Assembly (NCBI GenBank): GCA_018268395.1
Contig: JAFDWQ010000003.1
Coordinates: 577,259-641,258, forward strand
Reading direction: 5' to 3'
DNA from: Armatimonadota bacterium
Lineage (GTDB): Bacteria > Armatimonadota > Fimbriimonadia > Fimbriimonadales > Fimbriimonadaceae
Length of the DNA: 64,000 nt
Every line of letters begins with the position of its first letter. The stretch's first letter is position 1. Of this stretch, positions 53,331 through 61,306 are shown piece after piece. The translations under genes were made by a program, and so were the position numbers. The notes beneath the pieces were generated by a model. The model made no database searches and was not told the origin of the DNA. It saw nothing but the letters and a program-made list of their open reading frames with translations.

Positions 53331-54271
53331 GCTTCGACCTCGAGCTTGGCGAACTGCTCCAAAAGGCGTCGTTGCTCGGCGTTCAGCGCTTTCGGGACGG
53401 AAATCTTGACGCGGACCATGAGGTCGGACTTACCGACTCCCTGACCTTTCAGGCGGAACATCTGTCCGCCCTGCGTCCCTGCCGGAACCGTAAACTTGCC
53501 CGAACTTCGCGGGGTCGGTACGGACACGACTCCTCCCAGGGCCGCTGTCGCGAAGGGAACGGCGACGTCGGTCTCCGTCGACTCGCCGTCGTACTTGAAG
53601 GTCGGATGGGGCAGGAGGTTGATCTTCACGAACAAGTCGCCGGCCCGCCCGTTGGATCCCTTCGAACCGCCTCCGGAGACACGGAGCTTAGCGCCCGGTT
53701 TGAATCCTGCGGGAACGCTGACGACGATCTTCCGCGAGTTGAGGACGAGGCCCGTCCCCCGGCACTGGGGGCAAGCGCCCGTGCGGGTGCCGCTGGACAG
53801 TCGGACTTGACCGCTTCCGCCGCACGTCGAACAGGCGTCTTCTGTCTGGAACGTCAGCGTCCGTTTGGTGCCCGAGTCGATCTCCTCAAGACTCACGTCG
53901 ACGGACCGCTCGATGTCCCGGGCGGCGACGGTCTTCGCGCGACCGAACCCTTCTCCGCCCATGCCGAACAAGTGGCCGAACAGGCCCCCGAAGTCCATTT
54001 CGACGTTCTGGAAGTCTTGGTACCCTCCGAAGTCAGGGGACTCTTCCCATCGCGGGCCGAGCCTGTCGTACTTTTCCCGCTTGGTCGGATCGCTGAGGAC
54101 CGCGTACGCTTCGCCGACTTCCTTAAACTTCGCTTCGGCCGTGGGATCGTTCGGATTGACGTCCGGGTGGTACTTCCGGGCAAGCTTGCGATAGGCGGTC
54201 TTGATCGCCTTGTCGTCGGCGTCTTTTGGAACGCCCAACACTGCATAGTAGTCCTTGCCCATGACGGTCAT
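53327..54271 (-). CDS. dnaJ: DnaJ/CbpA-type co-chaperone with a reduced zinc region
   Basis: The 314-residue product starts with a J domain (residues about 8-70, with the HPD motif in YHPDVNPND), followed by a Gly/Phe-rich linker ([13 protein letters not shown]). The zinc region has only two CxxCxG repeats (CSTCGGSGQ and CPQCRGTGL) instead of the usual four, so it would hold one zinc. The C-terminal beta domains are complete ([13 protein letters not shown]). It heads the dnaJ-hspR operon. The ATG at 54271 is used; 54262 is also possible. Confidence 0.9.
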   Translation of the reverse strand: MTVMGKDYYAVLGVPKDADDKAIKTAYRKLARKYHPDVNPNDPTAEAKFKEVGEAYAVLSDPTKREKYDRLGPRWEESPDFGGYQDFQNVEMDFGGLFGHLFGMGGEGFGRAKTVAARDIERSVDVSLEEIDSGTKRTLTFQTEDACSTCGGSGQVRLSSGTRTGACPQCRGTGLVLNSRKIVVSVPAGFKPGAKLRVSGGGSKGSNGRAGDLFVKINLLPHPTFKYDGESTETDVAVPFATAALGGVVSVPTPRSSGKFTVPAGTQGGQMFRLKGQGVGKSDLMVRVKISVPKALNAEQRRLLEQFAKLEVEA

Positions 54272-54282
54272 ACGCTCAGGTG

Positions 54283-54303
54283 CTTGAGCGTACCATACTC
54301 AAG
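54283..54303 (-). promoter_or_regulatory. HAIR operator for HspR
   Basis: On the minus strand CTTGAGT-ATGGTAC-GCTCAAG matches the HAIR consensus (CTTGAGT, seven bases, ACTCAAG) with one mismatch, and sits 12 bases upstream of the dnaJ start. This is the known HspR binding site, supporting autoregulation of the dnaJ-hspR operon. Confidence 0.85.
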
Positions 54304-54415
54304 TGACGGGCCAGAGGGTGTGGACGTTTCAGGTCCCGCCTCCGTCCTGGCCCGCGTCGTGCCTGACGATCCTTAGGGTTCTGACAGGTCGAGATTCAAG
54401 CGTGCCGACCCGAAA

Positions 54416-55276
54416 ATGAAACCTGTGGACTTGGCGAGCCTTGAAATCAGAATGTCGCGGAGCGAAAACCTCCCGACTTTGCCTCAGGCTGCAAGCCAGG
54501 TCTTGCGATTGGCCGACGATCCTGACGCCAGTCCGCGAGAGATCGAGCGTGCGATCGAAATGGACCCGGCCATCACGGCCAAAATCCTCAAGGTCGCTAA
54601 TTCGGCCTACTACGGCGCCACCTCCGTTCCCACGATCGGACGGGCGATCTCGTTCTTGGGGCTGACCACGGTCCGCTCGGTCGTGATCAGCATCGCGATG
54701 CAGCAGATGATTTCTGGCCGGACCCAGTGCCCCAGTTTCGACAAACTCTCTTACTGGCGCCACTCGTTGGCCGTCGCCACGACGGCCCGAATCCTTGGCA
54801 AGATCAAGTTCCCTGCACGGGCGGAGGAGCTCTTTTGCGCGGCTATGATGCAAGAAATCGGCATCCTTGCAATGGATAAGTTCGTACCTCAAGACTTGCA
54901 TGCGACGATTTTGAAAGCCCGTGAAGCCGGGCAACCGTTGACCGACGTCCAAGAGCGGGCGCTGGGCTTCTCCTACATCGGCGTGGGCGTCGTGCTGGCC
55001 AAGAAGTGGGGCATGAGCGCCCTGATCCAAGAGGCGATCCAAGACCAGGGTCTCTTCGACCCGTTCTCACCGGGCGCCGACGCTGCGGCCGTCATGTCGT
55101 TGTCGAACACGGTCGCCGGGCAACTCGGGTTCATGCACAGCGGGCTTCCAGCACCGCCGACCGACGAAGCCGCCGCCGAGCACCTCGCGATCTCCGAAGC
55201 GCAGTTAGGCGTCGTGAAAGACGTCGTCGCGCAGGAAATCGCTAAGGCCCAGGACACGTTCCAGATCGCGGCCTGA
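54416..55276 (+). CDS. HDOD-domain signalling protein
   Basis: The 286-residue product is an HDOD domain protein: LPTLPQAASQVLRLADDPDASPR split over residues 19-41, PAITAKILKVANSAYYG, and the helical core. HDOD domains resemble HD phosphohydrolases without the full metal site and occur in signalling by binding or scaffolding. It is cytoplasmic, divergent from dnaJ, and in the 144-base gap only the HAIR site and promoter region are visible. Confidence 0.88.
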   Translation: MKPVDLASLEIRMSRSENLPTLPQAASQVLRLADDPDASPREIERAIEMDPAITAKILKVANSAYYGATSVPTIGRAISFLGLTTVRSVVISIAMQQMISGRTQCPSFDKLSYWRHSLAVATTARILGKIKFPARAEELFCAAMMQEIGILAMDKFVPQDLHATILKAREAGQPLTDVQERALGFSYIGVGVVLAKKWGMSALIQEAIQDQGLFDPFSPGADAAAVMSLSNTVAGQLGFMHSGLPAPPTDEAAAEHLAISEAQLGVVKDVVAQEIAKAQDTFQIAA

Positions 55277-55340
55277 ACGGCTAACCGGCCGAATTGACGG
55301 GACGTTCGTCCACAAGTTTCGCGGTATCGTATTCAGTACC

Positions 55341-58169
55341 GTGCGCTACTCTAGGTTGCTTTTTGGGATCTTTGTAGCCTGCCTCACCGGATCGAGTCAT
55401 GGACAGGCCAAGCTGCTTTTCGATGTCGCGACCGACTTACGCTGGCCGAGTGGCACGGTGCCCGTGCTGTTGCCACTCGCCACAGGCGATTGGGCGGCAG
55501 GGTACATGGGTCTCGATCGAAAAGCCATTGAGGTCTTGGGCCAGGATTGCCTACGTAAGTCGCTCGATTGGTACATACCGTCCACCGAACTGACACCTCG
55601 AAGGTTTACAGCCGGCGACAAGATCTATCTCAGCTACAATTTGCCGAACAATTCCGGTGGCGTGGCGGCGTGGACGTTGAACGGCTCGTTGTCTTTCGTC
55701 CGGGAAGTCGCCCCGTATCAGGGCGGGAATGTCCTGGCGTGCGCGATGCCCGGGGGTGGGTGTGCCGTCGCCTATTCCATTAAGCAGCAGAACAACTCCT
55801 CACGAGGGGCTAGGATCGAGTTCCTTGACTCAAGCGGCTCGCTGATCTGGACGACGGACTTTGACCCGGACAACTCCAACGTCGATGCTTCGCCTAGCGA
55901 CCTCTGTGTCTCGGCAGACGGGAACGTCTTCTTCCGTTTTGGGGAAAACGTAAGAGGATTAGCCCTCTTTCAGCCTTTCTTGGGGCAGGCGACTGTCCCT
56001 GGGATCCGGATCCTGACCGGGCATTCCAGCGGATTCGTTACTGCGAGCGGATCGACCGTGAAGCTGTTTTCTTCAATCGCGACGCAGCAATGGTCGAAGT
56101 CATTGTCGTTCACGAACACCGTGACCATCACGACCGGTGCTTCTGGTCGCATAGCGGTCGGCGGAGGAACAGGAGGCTTTGACAACAAGTGCGCGTTCGC
56201 CCTCCTTGATACCGCAGGGAACACCTTGATCCAGAAGGTCTTGACGATCGGTTCGTCGGTTTCCGGTCTGAGGCCCACACTTGACGGCGGTGTCACGGTC
56301 CGATGCACGGGATCGGCAGAACTTGTCCAACATTATGGTCCGACAGGAGTGTTGCAGTTCAGTATTCCGCTACCCTCGACCGGCACGTGGGCGGGCGGCC
56401 TCGATGATTCGATCCTCTTGTTCGTCCCGGCGCTCGTTTCGAAGTTCGCGTCCTACGATGCGGCCGGCCAATTGGTCGTCGAACGGGAGACGGCCCTCGA
56501 CGTGTCGATGAGCGACACCGTCTATGCCGCAATGGCCGGCTCTTCCGGGATCTCTTATACGTACGTTCAGTCGATCAAGCCTGGATTCCAGGGACCGACG
56601 TCCACGTATGCCATGGCCCGAAGTGAAGACGGACGCGAGCTCTGGAGGACCGTGCTCTCGCAAGGTGGTTCGGAGAACGCAGCCGTCGTCGTAGCCAAGG
56701 ACCAGTCACAGTTCTACTGTTCAGGAGGAACGAACTTTCAGCTTGCGAAGCTTGATCGGGAGGGGCAGGTGCTTTGGTCGACTTCGAGCAACGTCGGTGT
56801 CAACTTGTTTCTCGTAGGAGTGGTTCCTCGATCGGACGGTGGGGCGATCGTCGTGAGAGGGCAGTCGCCGAGTTTCGGCAGCGTGGCGAAGACCTGGGTA
56901 ACGATATTCAACGGAGCGGGCCAGGAAGTGAGCTCCTTCGAGTTGGATCCGGGGCGCGAGTGTTCGATGTGGTCGGTCTGCGCTGCGGGTGACGGTGGTT
57001 TCATCCTTGCGGGAAGCGGGCGGTTTACGGGAACGCTCCGAAGTACCGTCGTGAAGTGTACGTCCTCTGGAGCGACCCAGTGGACGTATACGGACGAAGG
57101 CTCGTTTTCCGGATACTTGTCGTGCATGTCCGACGGTCAAGGGGGTTGTTTCGCCTCCCAACAGTATGACGGCGGCTCTGTAGCGAAAGTCGAAATCGAT
57201 CGCGTGGGCCCGACAGGACAATTGTTGTGGAGGTGTAAGAAGTCTGATTGGGTGACGACTGCGGCCGGTGAGATCGAATTCGCGACCGATCACAAGGGGG
57301 GCACCTTCGTGTTCCATAACCCGAATAGAACGGTGGCCGGCAGCCAGTTTGCCGCGCGCATCGATCAAAACGGTAACGTCCTGTGGTCGCGAGACGTCGG
57401 ACTCCCTGTCGCACGACCTGTCACGGTGTCCTCTGTGACTCCTGCCGGTACCGGTGGAGCGGCTGTCGCTTATGTCGACCTCATGGGGAGTTCGACGAAG
57501 TCGTTCGTCAAACTGCTAGCGGAAGACGGGTCCGACCGTTGGCCATCGAACGGTTCGGTGTTTGCGAACGGCTTCGTTCAATCTGGACCGGATGACTCCG
57601 GATACTTCGCATTGACTTCTAACGGCCTCGGGGACGTCTTGATCTTTGGCGACCGTTGGAGCTTGACGACGGACAATGACGCGTTCCTCCGGGCCGTCGG
57701 GTGGGACCACGAAGCCGCGTCCGCGGTCCACGTGGTTCGAGGCCGGCTGAGGTCCGGAACTGTCTCCGACCTTGGTCGGGTCGACGGTTCTGAGGTCGCA
57801 TTCGACCTCGATGCCGGGAAATACCCTCAACACGATGCGCTCAACGTCGAGTTCTCAGGCACGGTAACGGCCCAGCAAGGGACGTGGCTCCACTGTGCCG
57901 CTTCGGTAAGAGAAGACTTCGAGAAGGGCGTCGTGGTGTTCGAAGTTTTCGACAGAGTGCAGGGGAGCTTTGTGCCAGGGAACTCTCGCGACGCTTCGAA
58001 GGCAGGTTCGGACATGTCGTTGACCGTGCCGTACGGACCGACGTTCGTGGGTCCGGACGGCGCCGTCAAATGCCGTCTCCGATGGACCGGCACCGGCCCG
58101 ATACCCGTCGGCCCCTCCTCAGGACCGAAGGGAATGTCAGTGGACCGTGTGGCTTGGGTGGTGGAATGA
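55341..58169 (+). CDS. Very large exported beta-rich protein
   Basis: The 942-residue product begins with a signal peptide (VRYSRLLFGIFVACL to about SSHG) and is made of repeated blades of the kind seen in beta-propellers (DGGVTVRCTGS, DGGAIVVRGQSPS, DGGFILAGSGR, GQGGCFASQQYDGG, spaced irregularly). It ends with a separate beta domain (VEFSGTVTAQQGTWLHC) that may anchor or bind. No enzyme motif and no sorting signal were found. Codon and base use looks slightly less GC-rich than its neighbours, which may point to recent acquisition or relaxed selection. The start is GTG at 55341. Confidence 0.75.
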   Translation: MRYSRLLFGIFVACLTGSSHGQAKLLFDVATDLRWPSGTVPVLLPLATGDWAAGYMGLDRKAIEVLGQDCLRKSLDWYIPSTELTPRRFTAGDKIYLSYNLPNNSGGVAAWTLNGSLSFVREVAPYQGGNVLACAMPGGGCAVAYSIKQQNNSSRGARIEFLDSSGSLIWTTDFDPDNSNVDASPSDLCVSADGNVFFRFGENVRGLALFQPFLGQATVPGIRILTGHSSGFVTASGSTVKLFSSIATQQWSKSLSFTNTVTITTGASGRIAVGGGTGGFDNKCAFALLDTAGNTLIQKVLTIGSSVSGLRPTLDGGVTVRCTGSAELVQHYGPTGVLQFSIPLPSTGTWAGGLDDSILLFVPALVSKFASYDAAGQLVVERETALDVSMSDTVYAAMAGSSGISYTYVQSIKPGFQGPTSTYAMARSEDGRELWRTVLSQGGSENAAVVVAKDQSQFYCSGGTNFQLAKLDREGQVLWSTSSNVGVNLFLVGVVPRSDGGAIVVRGQSPSFGSVAKTWVTIFNGAGQEVSSFELDPGRECSMWSVCAAGDGGFILAGSGRFTGTLRSTVVKCTSSGATQWTYTDEGSFSGYLSCMSDGQGGCFASQQYDGGSVAKVEIDRVGPTGQLLWRCKKSDWVTTAAGEIEFATDHKGGTFVFHNPNRTVAGSQFAARIDQNGNVLWSRDVGLPVARPVTVSSVTPAGTGGAAVAYVDLMGSSTKSFVKLLAEDGSDRWPSNGSVFANGFVQSGPDDSGYFALTSNGLGDVLIFGDRWSLTTDNDAFLRAVGWDHEAASAVHVVRGRLRSGTVSDLGRVDGSEVAFDLDAGKYPQHDALNVEFSGTVTAQQGTWLHCAASVREDFEKGVVVFEVFDRVQGSFVPGNSRDASKAGSDMSLTVPYGPTFVGPDGAVKCRLRWTGTGPIPVGPSSGPKGMSVDRVAWVVE

Positions 58170-58222
58170 GGTTGTACGGACACTTGGTGCAGGTGTCCGT
58201 ACCAGAACCCGTCTGCTGAACC

Positions 58223-60292
58223 TTAGTCCTCTTCTTCCTTCTTGTGCTTCTCGTATTCCTTGATGAGGTTCTGCTGCTCGTTGTGAGGCATCTCGTCGTA
58301 GTGCGAGACCGTCGCTTTGAAGATTCCGCGGCCCTTCGTGATCGACCGGAGGTCGAGGGCGTACCGCATCATCGTCGCCATCGGGACCTGGGCGTTGACG
58401 CGCGTCTTGCCCGCCGCGACCGGCTCCATGCCCTGAAGCTGGCCGCGCCTCGTGTTCAAGTCACCCACAACGTCGCCGACGGCTTCGTCGGGGACGTCGA
58501 CCTCGACTTTCATCACGGGCTCAAGGATCGTCGGCTGAGCTTTCTCGGCGGCGGCTTTGAAGCCGATCCTGGCCGCCGTCTTGAACGCTTGTTCGCTGGA
58601 GTCGACGTCATGGTACGAACCGTCCACGACGACGACTTTCACGTCGACGACCGGGTAACCGGCTAGGAACCCGCCGACCATCGTCTCGCGGACGCCCTTT
58701 TCAATGGCCGGGATGTAGTTCTTGGGGATGGCGCCGCCGACGACTTTGTTCTCGAACGTGAACCCTTCGCCGCGCGACATCGGCGCGAGTTCCAGCCAGC
58801 AGTCGCCGTATTGGCCTTTGCCGCCCGTCTGCCGCTTGAACTTGCCCTGGGCCTTGGCCGAACCCTTGATGGTCTCCTTGTAAGGGACCTTGGCTTCGCC
58901 GAGCGTCACGTTGACGCCGAACCGGGTCTTGAGCTTGTCGACTGCCGAGTCGATGTGGATGTCGCCCATGCCTTCGAGCAGTTCCTGGTGCATGACCGTG
59001 TCGCGCGTGTAGCGCAGCGTCGGGTCTTCTTCGAGGATCCGTTCGAGGGTCGAACCAAGCTTGTCTTCGTCAGCCTTGCTGTTCGGATGGATCGCGACGC
59101 GGTAGATCGGGTCGGGGAACTCGACCGGAGCGATCTGGATCTTGTCCTTTTGCGTCGTCAACGTGTCGCCCGTGTGCGTGTCCTGGAGTTTGGCGATCGC
59201 GCAGATGTCGCCGGCCCAGACCACCTGCGCAGGCTCCTGGTTCTTGCCGTGCGCAAAAAAGAGGTTGTGGACGCGCTCGTCCTTCTCCCGACCCACGTTC
59301 CAGACATGGTCGTCGGCCTTGAGCATGCCGCTGAAGACGCGCACATAGTTGATCTTGCCGACATAGGGGTCGGCCGTAGACTTGAAGACAAAACCGACAA
59401 GGGGGCCGTTCGGGTCTTCCTCGTACTTCTTGCCGTCGACTGCCGTGAACGGATGGTAGACGGGCGAGGGAAGTTCGCCCACGATCCGGTCCAAAAGCGT
59501 CGCGACCCCGATGCCGCTTTGGGCCGATCCTAAGAGCACGGGCACGACCTTGCCGTTCAACGTGCCTTCCATAAGGCCGTGCTCGACTTCGTCCGGCGTC
59601 AGTTCTTCTCCGCCGAGGTACTTCTCCATCAGGACGTCGTCGCCTTCGGCCGCCGCGTCCATCATCTTGTCCCGCAGGCGGGCCGCGTCTTCGGCATATC
59701 CGGAGGGCGCCTCTTCGATCTCCTGCCCCCTGTCCTTACCCTTGTAGACCTTCATCGAAAGAAGGTCGAGGACGCCGCTGAAAGCCGCTTGATGGCCGAT
59801 GGGGATCTGGCACTCGACGATGCGGTTGCCGTAACGGGCGTGGAGCGTCTCCATCAGCCCTTGATAGTCGGCGTTGTCGCGTTCCAGCTTGTTGATAAAG
59901 ATGCAACGGGCGAGGCCGTGCTGCTCGGCGACGTCCCAGGCCAGGTCGAAGCCGACGTCGAGGTCGCGTTTGGCTTCGCAGACGATGACCATAGCGTCCA
60001 CGATCCGCGCGACGGCGTGCAGGTCGCCCATGAAGTCGCTGAAGCCGGGAACGTCGATCACGTTGATCTTGTGGTCGTGCCATTCCAGCGGAAGGACGGA
60101 GGCGCTGATCGAGATTTTCCGCTTCGACTCGAGCTGATCGAAGTCGCTTTGCGTGTTTCCGGCATCGATGCTGCCGACGCGGTCGGTGGCACCGGCCGTA
60201 AAGAGCATGTGCTCCACGAGCATCGTCTTTCCGGAACCACCGTGACCTACAATGGCGACGTTTCTGATCTTGTCGGGCGTGTACTGTTTCAA
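58223..60292 (-). CDS. fusA: Elongation factor G paralogue (EF-G2 type)
   Basis: The 689-residue product has the five-domain EF-G architecture: G domain with P-loop GHGGSGKT at residues 16-23, DVPGFSDF (G3), NKLERD (G4), domain II, and domain IV/V with GKGQYGDCWLEL and EPVMKVEVDVPDEAVG. Canonical EF-G has AHIDAGKT and DTPGHVDF, so this is one of the paralogues (EF-G2/type II) that can differ in activity. The start is TTG at 60292 (MKQYTPDK), by homology. A second, canonical fusA is expected elsewhere. It is convergent with the large secreted gene. Confidence 0.88.
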   Translation of the reverse strand: MKQYTPDKIRNVAIVGHGGSGKTMLVEHMLFTAGATDRVGSIDAGNTQSDFDQLESKRKISISASVLPLEWHDHKINVIDVPGFSDFMGDLHAVARIVDAMVIVCEAKRDLDVGFDLAWDVAEQHGLARCIFINKLERDNADYQGLMETLHARYGNRIVECQIPIGHQAAFSGVLDLLSMKVYKGKDRGQEIEEAPSGYAEDAARLRDKMMDAAAEGDDVLMEKYLGGEELTPDEVEHGLMEGTLNGKVVPVLLGSAQSGIGVATLLDRIVGELPSPVYHPFTAVDGKKYEEDPNGPLVGFVFKSTADPYVGKINYVRVFSGMLKADDHVWNVGREKDERVHNLFFAHGKNQEPAQVVWAGDICAIAKLQDTHTGDTLTTQKDKIQIAPVEFPDPIYRVAIHPNSKADEDKLGSTLERILEEDPTLRYTRDTVMHQELLEGMGDIHIDSAVDKLKTRFGVNVTLGEAKVPYKETIKGSAKAQGKFKRQTGGKGQYGDCWLELAPMSRGEGFTFENKVVGGAIPKNYIPAIEKGVRETMVGGFLAGYPVVDVKVVVVDGSYHDVDSSEQAFKTAARIGFKAAAEKAQPTILEPVMKVEVDVPDEAVGDVVGDLNTRRGQLQGMEPVAAGKTRVNAQVPMATMMRYALDLRSITKGRGIFKATVSHYDEMPHNEQQNLIKEYEKHKKEEED

Positions 60293-60421
60293 CTCGTCTT
60301 AACCTCGTCGTGAAGTGGTTCAGCATAGCACGCGGAACTTCCGCCGTTCACCCTGGCTCCGAGGCGTCCGAGACCTCCTGCCGGTCGTCCTTTCTGAGGG
60401 CAGGCGGTATCGTCGGTCAAG

Positions 60422-60934
60422 GTGGCCCCCGACGTCCTGATCCGACCCTTCGACGACGGCGATTCCTATGAGGAACTGACCGAATTGCTGCACCGCGCCT
60501 ATGCCGGTCTGGCCGAGCGCGGATGGAACTTCACGGCCAGTTATCAGGACGTCGCGACGACGCGCGACCGGGTCGCAAAGGGAGACACGTTCGTCGCCGT
60601 CGACGGCACGAAACTCGTGGGGACCGTGACGATCGGGACCGACGTCTGGGACGACGACCCGGAACTCTATCAGCGCGACGACGTCGCCGTCCTGTGCCAG
60701 TTCGGCGTCCTGCCCGAATACAGGGGCCACATGACGGGGGACGCGCTGTACCGAAAGGTCGTGGACGAAGCGAGGGCCCGTGGCTATTCGACCGTCGGTC
60801 TTGATACGCCTGAAACCGCCACGCACCTCATTGAGTACTATCAACGGCGCGGTTTCGAGGTCGTCGGGCACCACCAGTGGCACGGCAAGACGTACCGGTC
60901 GGTGGTCATGGCCAAGCCCGTCCCCAAGGACTGA
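60422..60934 (+). CDS. GNAT-family N-acetyltransferase
   Basis: The 170-residue product has the GNAT core: VLIRPFDDGDSYEELTELL at the N-terminus, and the acetyl-CoA site CQFGVLPEYRGHMTGDALY (motif A, here with Met in place of the usual Gly). YYQRRGFEVVGHHQWHGKTY closes the fold. Substrate unknown. The GTG at 60422 follows a TATCGT box without a Shine-Dalgarno. A small membrane-protein gene follows after 51 bases. Confidence 0.85.
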   Translation: MAPDVLIRPFDDGDSYEELTELLHRAYAGLAERGWNFTASYQDVATTRDRVAKGDTFVAVDGTKLVGTVTIGTDVWDDDPELYQRDDVAVLCQFGVLPEYRGHMTGDALYRKVVDEARARGYSTVGLDTPETATHLIEYYQRRGFEVVGHHQWHGKTYRSVVMAKPVPKD

Positions 60935-60985
60935 AGAGTTTACGATGGAACGTCACGAAGACACGGAAAGACAGGAGGGCGCGGC

Positions 60986-61264
60986 GTGGGCGACCTGATC
61001 CCGATGGTGGCCGTCGTGGCCGTCTTCAGCATCCCGATCGTTGCGATCCTGACCAGCCACCAGCGCAAGATGGCGGAACTTGTCAGGAGCCAGCCGCAAC
61101 AGGACGTGCGCTCCCGACAGCAGCTCGACATGATGCAGGCCCAGATCAACGACCTGCGCAACCAGCTCCACGAGCACATCGTCCGGACCGACGGCCCGCC
61201 GCTCAGTGCGGCCCCACAAGCCCCGCCGCCCGTCTCGGACATCGAACAGCGTCTGAACGGCTGA
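60986..61264 (+). CDS. Small single-pass membrane protein with a coiled-coil
   Basis: The 92-residue product has an N-terminal membrane segment (IPMVAVVAVFSIPIVAIL) and then a Gln/Arg/Asp-rich helix (RQQLDMMQAQINDLRNQ) and a Pro/Ala-rich tail. The layout is similar to PspB-like proteins. The GTG start at 60986 has AGGAGG nearby (caggagggc). Function unknown. A strong hairpin follows the stop. Confidence 0.75.
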   Translation: MGDLIPMVAVVAVFSIPIVAILTSHQRKMAELVRSQPQQDVRSRQQLDMMQAQINDLRNQLHEHIVRTDGPPLSAAPQAPPPVSDIEQRLNG

Positions 61265-61274
61265 AATCTCAGAA

Positions 61275-61301
61275 GCAGGCCCGACCGGTGGTCGGGCCTG
61301 C
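61275..61301 (+). terminator. Strong bidirectional hairpin terminator candidate
   Basis: A perfect 11-bp stem (gcaggcccgac and gtcgggcctgc) with a five-base loop (cggtg) lies between the convergent small membrane-protein and protease genes. It is symmetric, so it may end transcription from both sides, though without a T-tract. Confidence 0.6.
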
Positions 61302-61306
61302 ACGGT

